Origin: Prevotellaceae bacterium UBA1726
GTDB taxonomy: Bacteria; Bacteroidota; Bacteroidia; Bacteroidales; Bacteroidaceae
Reading direction: 5' to 3'
NCBI GenBank assembly: GCA_002316005.1
Contig: DCIM01000034.1
Coordinates: 1,971 to 9,568, forward strand
Length of the DNA: 7,598 bases
Below the pieces are notes generated by a model. That model ran no database searches and had not been told where the DNA came from. It saw nothing but the letters and a program-made list of their open reading frames with translations. Below are positions 6,795 to 7,598 of this stretch, in pieces. The translations under genes and the position numbers were made by a program. Within the stretch, counting starts at the first letter, position 1; the number at the start of each line of letters is the position of its first letter.

Positions 6795-6824
6795 CTTGCA
6801 ATTAGTTTTTTTTTATTACTTTTG
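6795..6824 (+). promoter_or_regulatory. Promoter of mdh
   Basis: TACTTTTG at 6817-6824, continuing as CA, matches the -7 element. A -33 element CTTG lies at 6795-6798 with an 18-base spacer made largely of T residues. The match is slightly weaker at -33 than in the other promoters here. Predicted start is near 6831, leaving about 70 bases before the mdh ATG at 6902. Confidence 0.68.
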
Positions 6825-6837
6825 CACAATCATGTAT

Positions 6838-6852
6838 TGTTGCTATGCAACA
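6838..6852 (+). promoter_or_regulatory. Small hairpin at the 5' end of the mdh leader
   Basis: TGTTGC (6838-6843) and GCAACA (6847-6852) are perfect inverted 6-base arms around TAT. The hairpin would sit within about 10 bases of the predicted mRNA 5' end, a position where stems often protect an mRNA from decay. As DNA the same 15-bp palindrome could be an operator just downstream of the start site. Either role is inference. Confidence 0.4.
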
Positions 6853-6901
6853 TTCATTGACTGGAATAGAAGACTATTAATCACTTAAATACAATAAAAT
6901 T

Positions 6902-7598
6902 ATGAAATTCTTAACAGACGAAAAACTCGTTATCGTTGGTGCTGGTGGTGCTATCGGCTCTAACATGGTTCAGTCAGTTCTTATGCTTGGTCTCACACCA
7001 AACATTTGTCTTTATGATATCTATGAGCCAGGCGTTCATGGTGTTTACGATGAAATGTGCCATTGTGCATTCCCTGGTGCAAACATCTCTTACACTGTAG
7101 ATCCAGAAGAGGCTTTCACAGGTGCTAAGTACATCATTTCTTCAGGTGGTGCTCCTCGTAAGGAGGGTATGACTCGTGAGGACCTCCTCAAGGGTAACTG
7201 CCAGATTGCTGCTGACTTCGGTGATAAGATTAAGCAGTATTGTCCAGATGTAAAGCATGTTGTTGTTATCTTCAACCCAGCTGATGTTACTGCTCTTACA
7301 GCACTCATTCACTCTGGTTTGAAGCCAAACCAGCTCACATCTCTTGCAGCTCTCGACTCTACTCGCCTCCAGCAGCAGTTGGCTCAGGAGTTCGGCGTAC
7401 AGCAGGACAAGGTTACTAACGCTTACACATATGGTGGTCACGGTGAGCAGATGGCAGTATTCGCTTCAAAGGCTCTCGTTGACGGCAAGCCTCTCGCAGA
7501 GCTTCCACTCTCAGAGGAGCGTTGGGCTGAGATCAAGCACATGACAATCCAGGGTGGTTCAAACATCATCAAACTCCGTGGTCGTTCTTCATTCCAGA
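6902..7598 (+). CDS. mdh: Malate dehydrogenase (3' end beyond window)
   Basis: The first 232 codons of an NAD-dependent malate dehydrogenase of the lactate/malate dehydrogenase superfamily, which interconverts malate and oxaloacetate in the cytoplasm. The Rossmann motif GAGGAIG is at residues 13-19, with acidic Asp39 ending beta-2. The substrate loop APRKEGMTR gives Arg86 and Arg92. NPAD is at 125-128, LDSTRL holds Asp152 and Arg155, and YGGHGEQ holds catalytic His180. Arg92 in MTR marks malate rather than lactate specificity. About 100 residues are probably missing at the C-terminus. The ATG at 6902 follows an A/T-rich leader without a Shine-Dalgarno. Codon use is strongly biased (GGT, GCT, CGT, AAG, CTC), suggesting high expression compared with the minus-strand genes. 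It is divergent from pepP-dcuB-aguA; with DcuB it fits the oxaloacetate-malate-fumarate-succinate branch. Confidence 0.93.
   Translation, partial: MKFLTDEKLVIVGAGGAIGSNMVQSVLMLGLTPNICLYDIYEPGVHGVYDEMCHCAFPGANISYTVDPEEAFTGAKYIISSGGAPRKEGMTREDLLKGNCQIAADFGDKIKQYCPDVKHVVVIFNPADVTALTALIHSGLKPNQLTSLAALDSTRLQQQLAQEFGVQQDKVTNAYTYGGHGEQMAVFASKALVDGKPLAELPLSEERWAEIKHMTIQGGSNIIKLRGRSSFQ

Overview
The window looks like a chromosomal segment of a Bacteroidota bacterium, most likely a Prevotella-type (Prevotellaceae) gut or rumen anaerobe. The support is: four promoters of the Bacteroidota form (TTTG, about 20 bp, TAnnTTTG); A/T-rich translation starts without clear Shine-Dalgarno sequences; an rpsU-xerC gene pair; a periplasmic xylan-side-chain glycosidase; and C4-dicarboxylate and malate genes typical of succinate-producing anaerobes. 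The genus is an inference; the phylum is fairly secure.

Layout. Bases 1-221 hold no gene, but contain a minus-strand promoter (49-80) firing out of the left edge, overlapped by an inverted repeat. Next is a minus-strand unit, rpsU (1214-1405) then xerC (222-1145), with its own promoter at 1471-1502. Upstream of that promoter, about 1503-1778 is non-coding but highly structured: a possible weak terminator, a four-copy array of 17-bp palindromes at an exact 22-bp period (1564-1646), and nested TGGAGG/CCTCCA repeats (1649-1732). Then comes a second minus-strand unit, transcribed as pepP (4927-6720), dcuB (3565-4908) and aguA (1779-3521), from a promoter at 6745-6776. A divergent promoter at 6795-6824 drives mdh on the plus strand (6902 to the right edge, 3' end missing).

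How the genes fit together. Mdh reduces oxaloacetate to malate, the first step of the reductive branch leading through fumarate to succinate. DcuB-type carriers exchange or export C4-dicarboxylates in that same branch. PepP releases residues from X-Pro peptides and may feed amino-acid catabolism. AguA removes (4-O-methyl)glucuronic acid from xylo-oligosaccharides in the periplasm. The last two links are inference from gene order. rpsU and xerC are housekeeping genes for translation and chromosome-dimer resolution.

No mobile element, CRISPR array, tRNA or rRNA was recognised. I see no clear new multi-gene system. The items most worth a second look are the 22-bp-period palindrome array and the alpha-glucuronidase that lacks the usual N-terminal domain.
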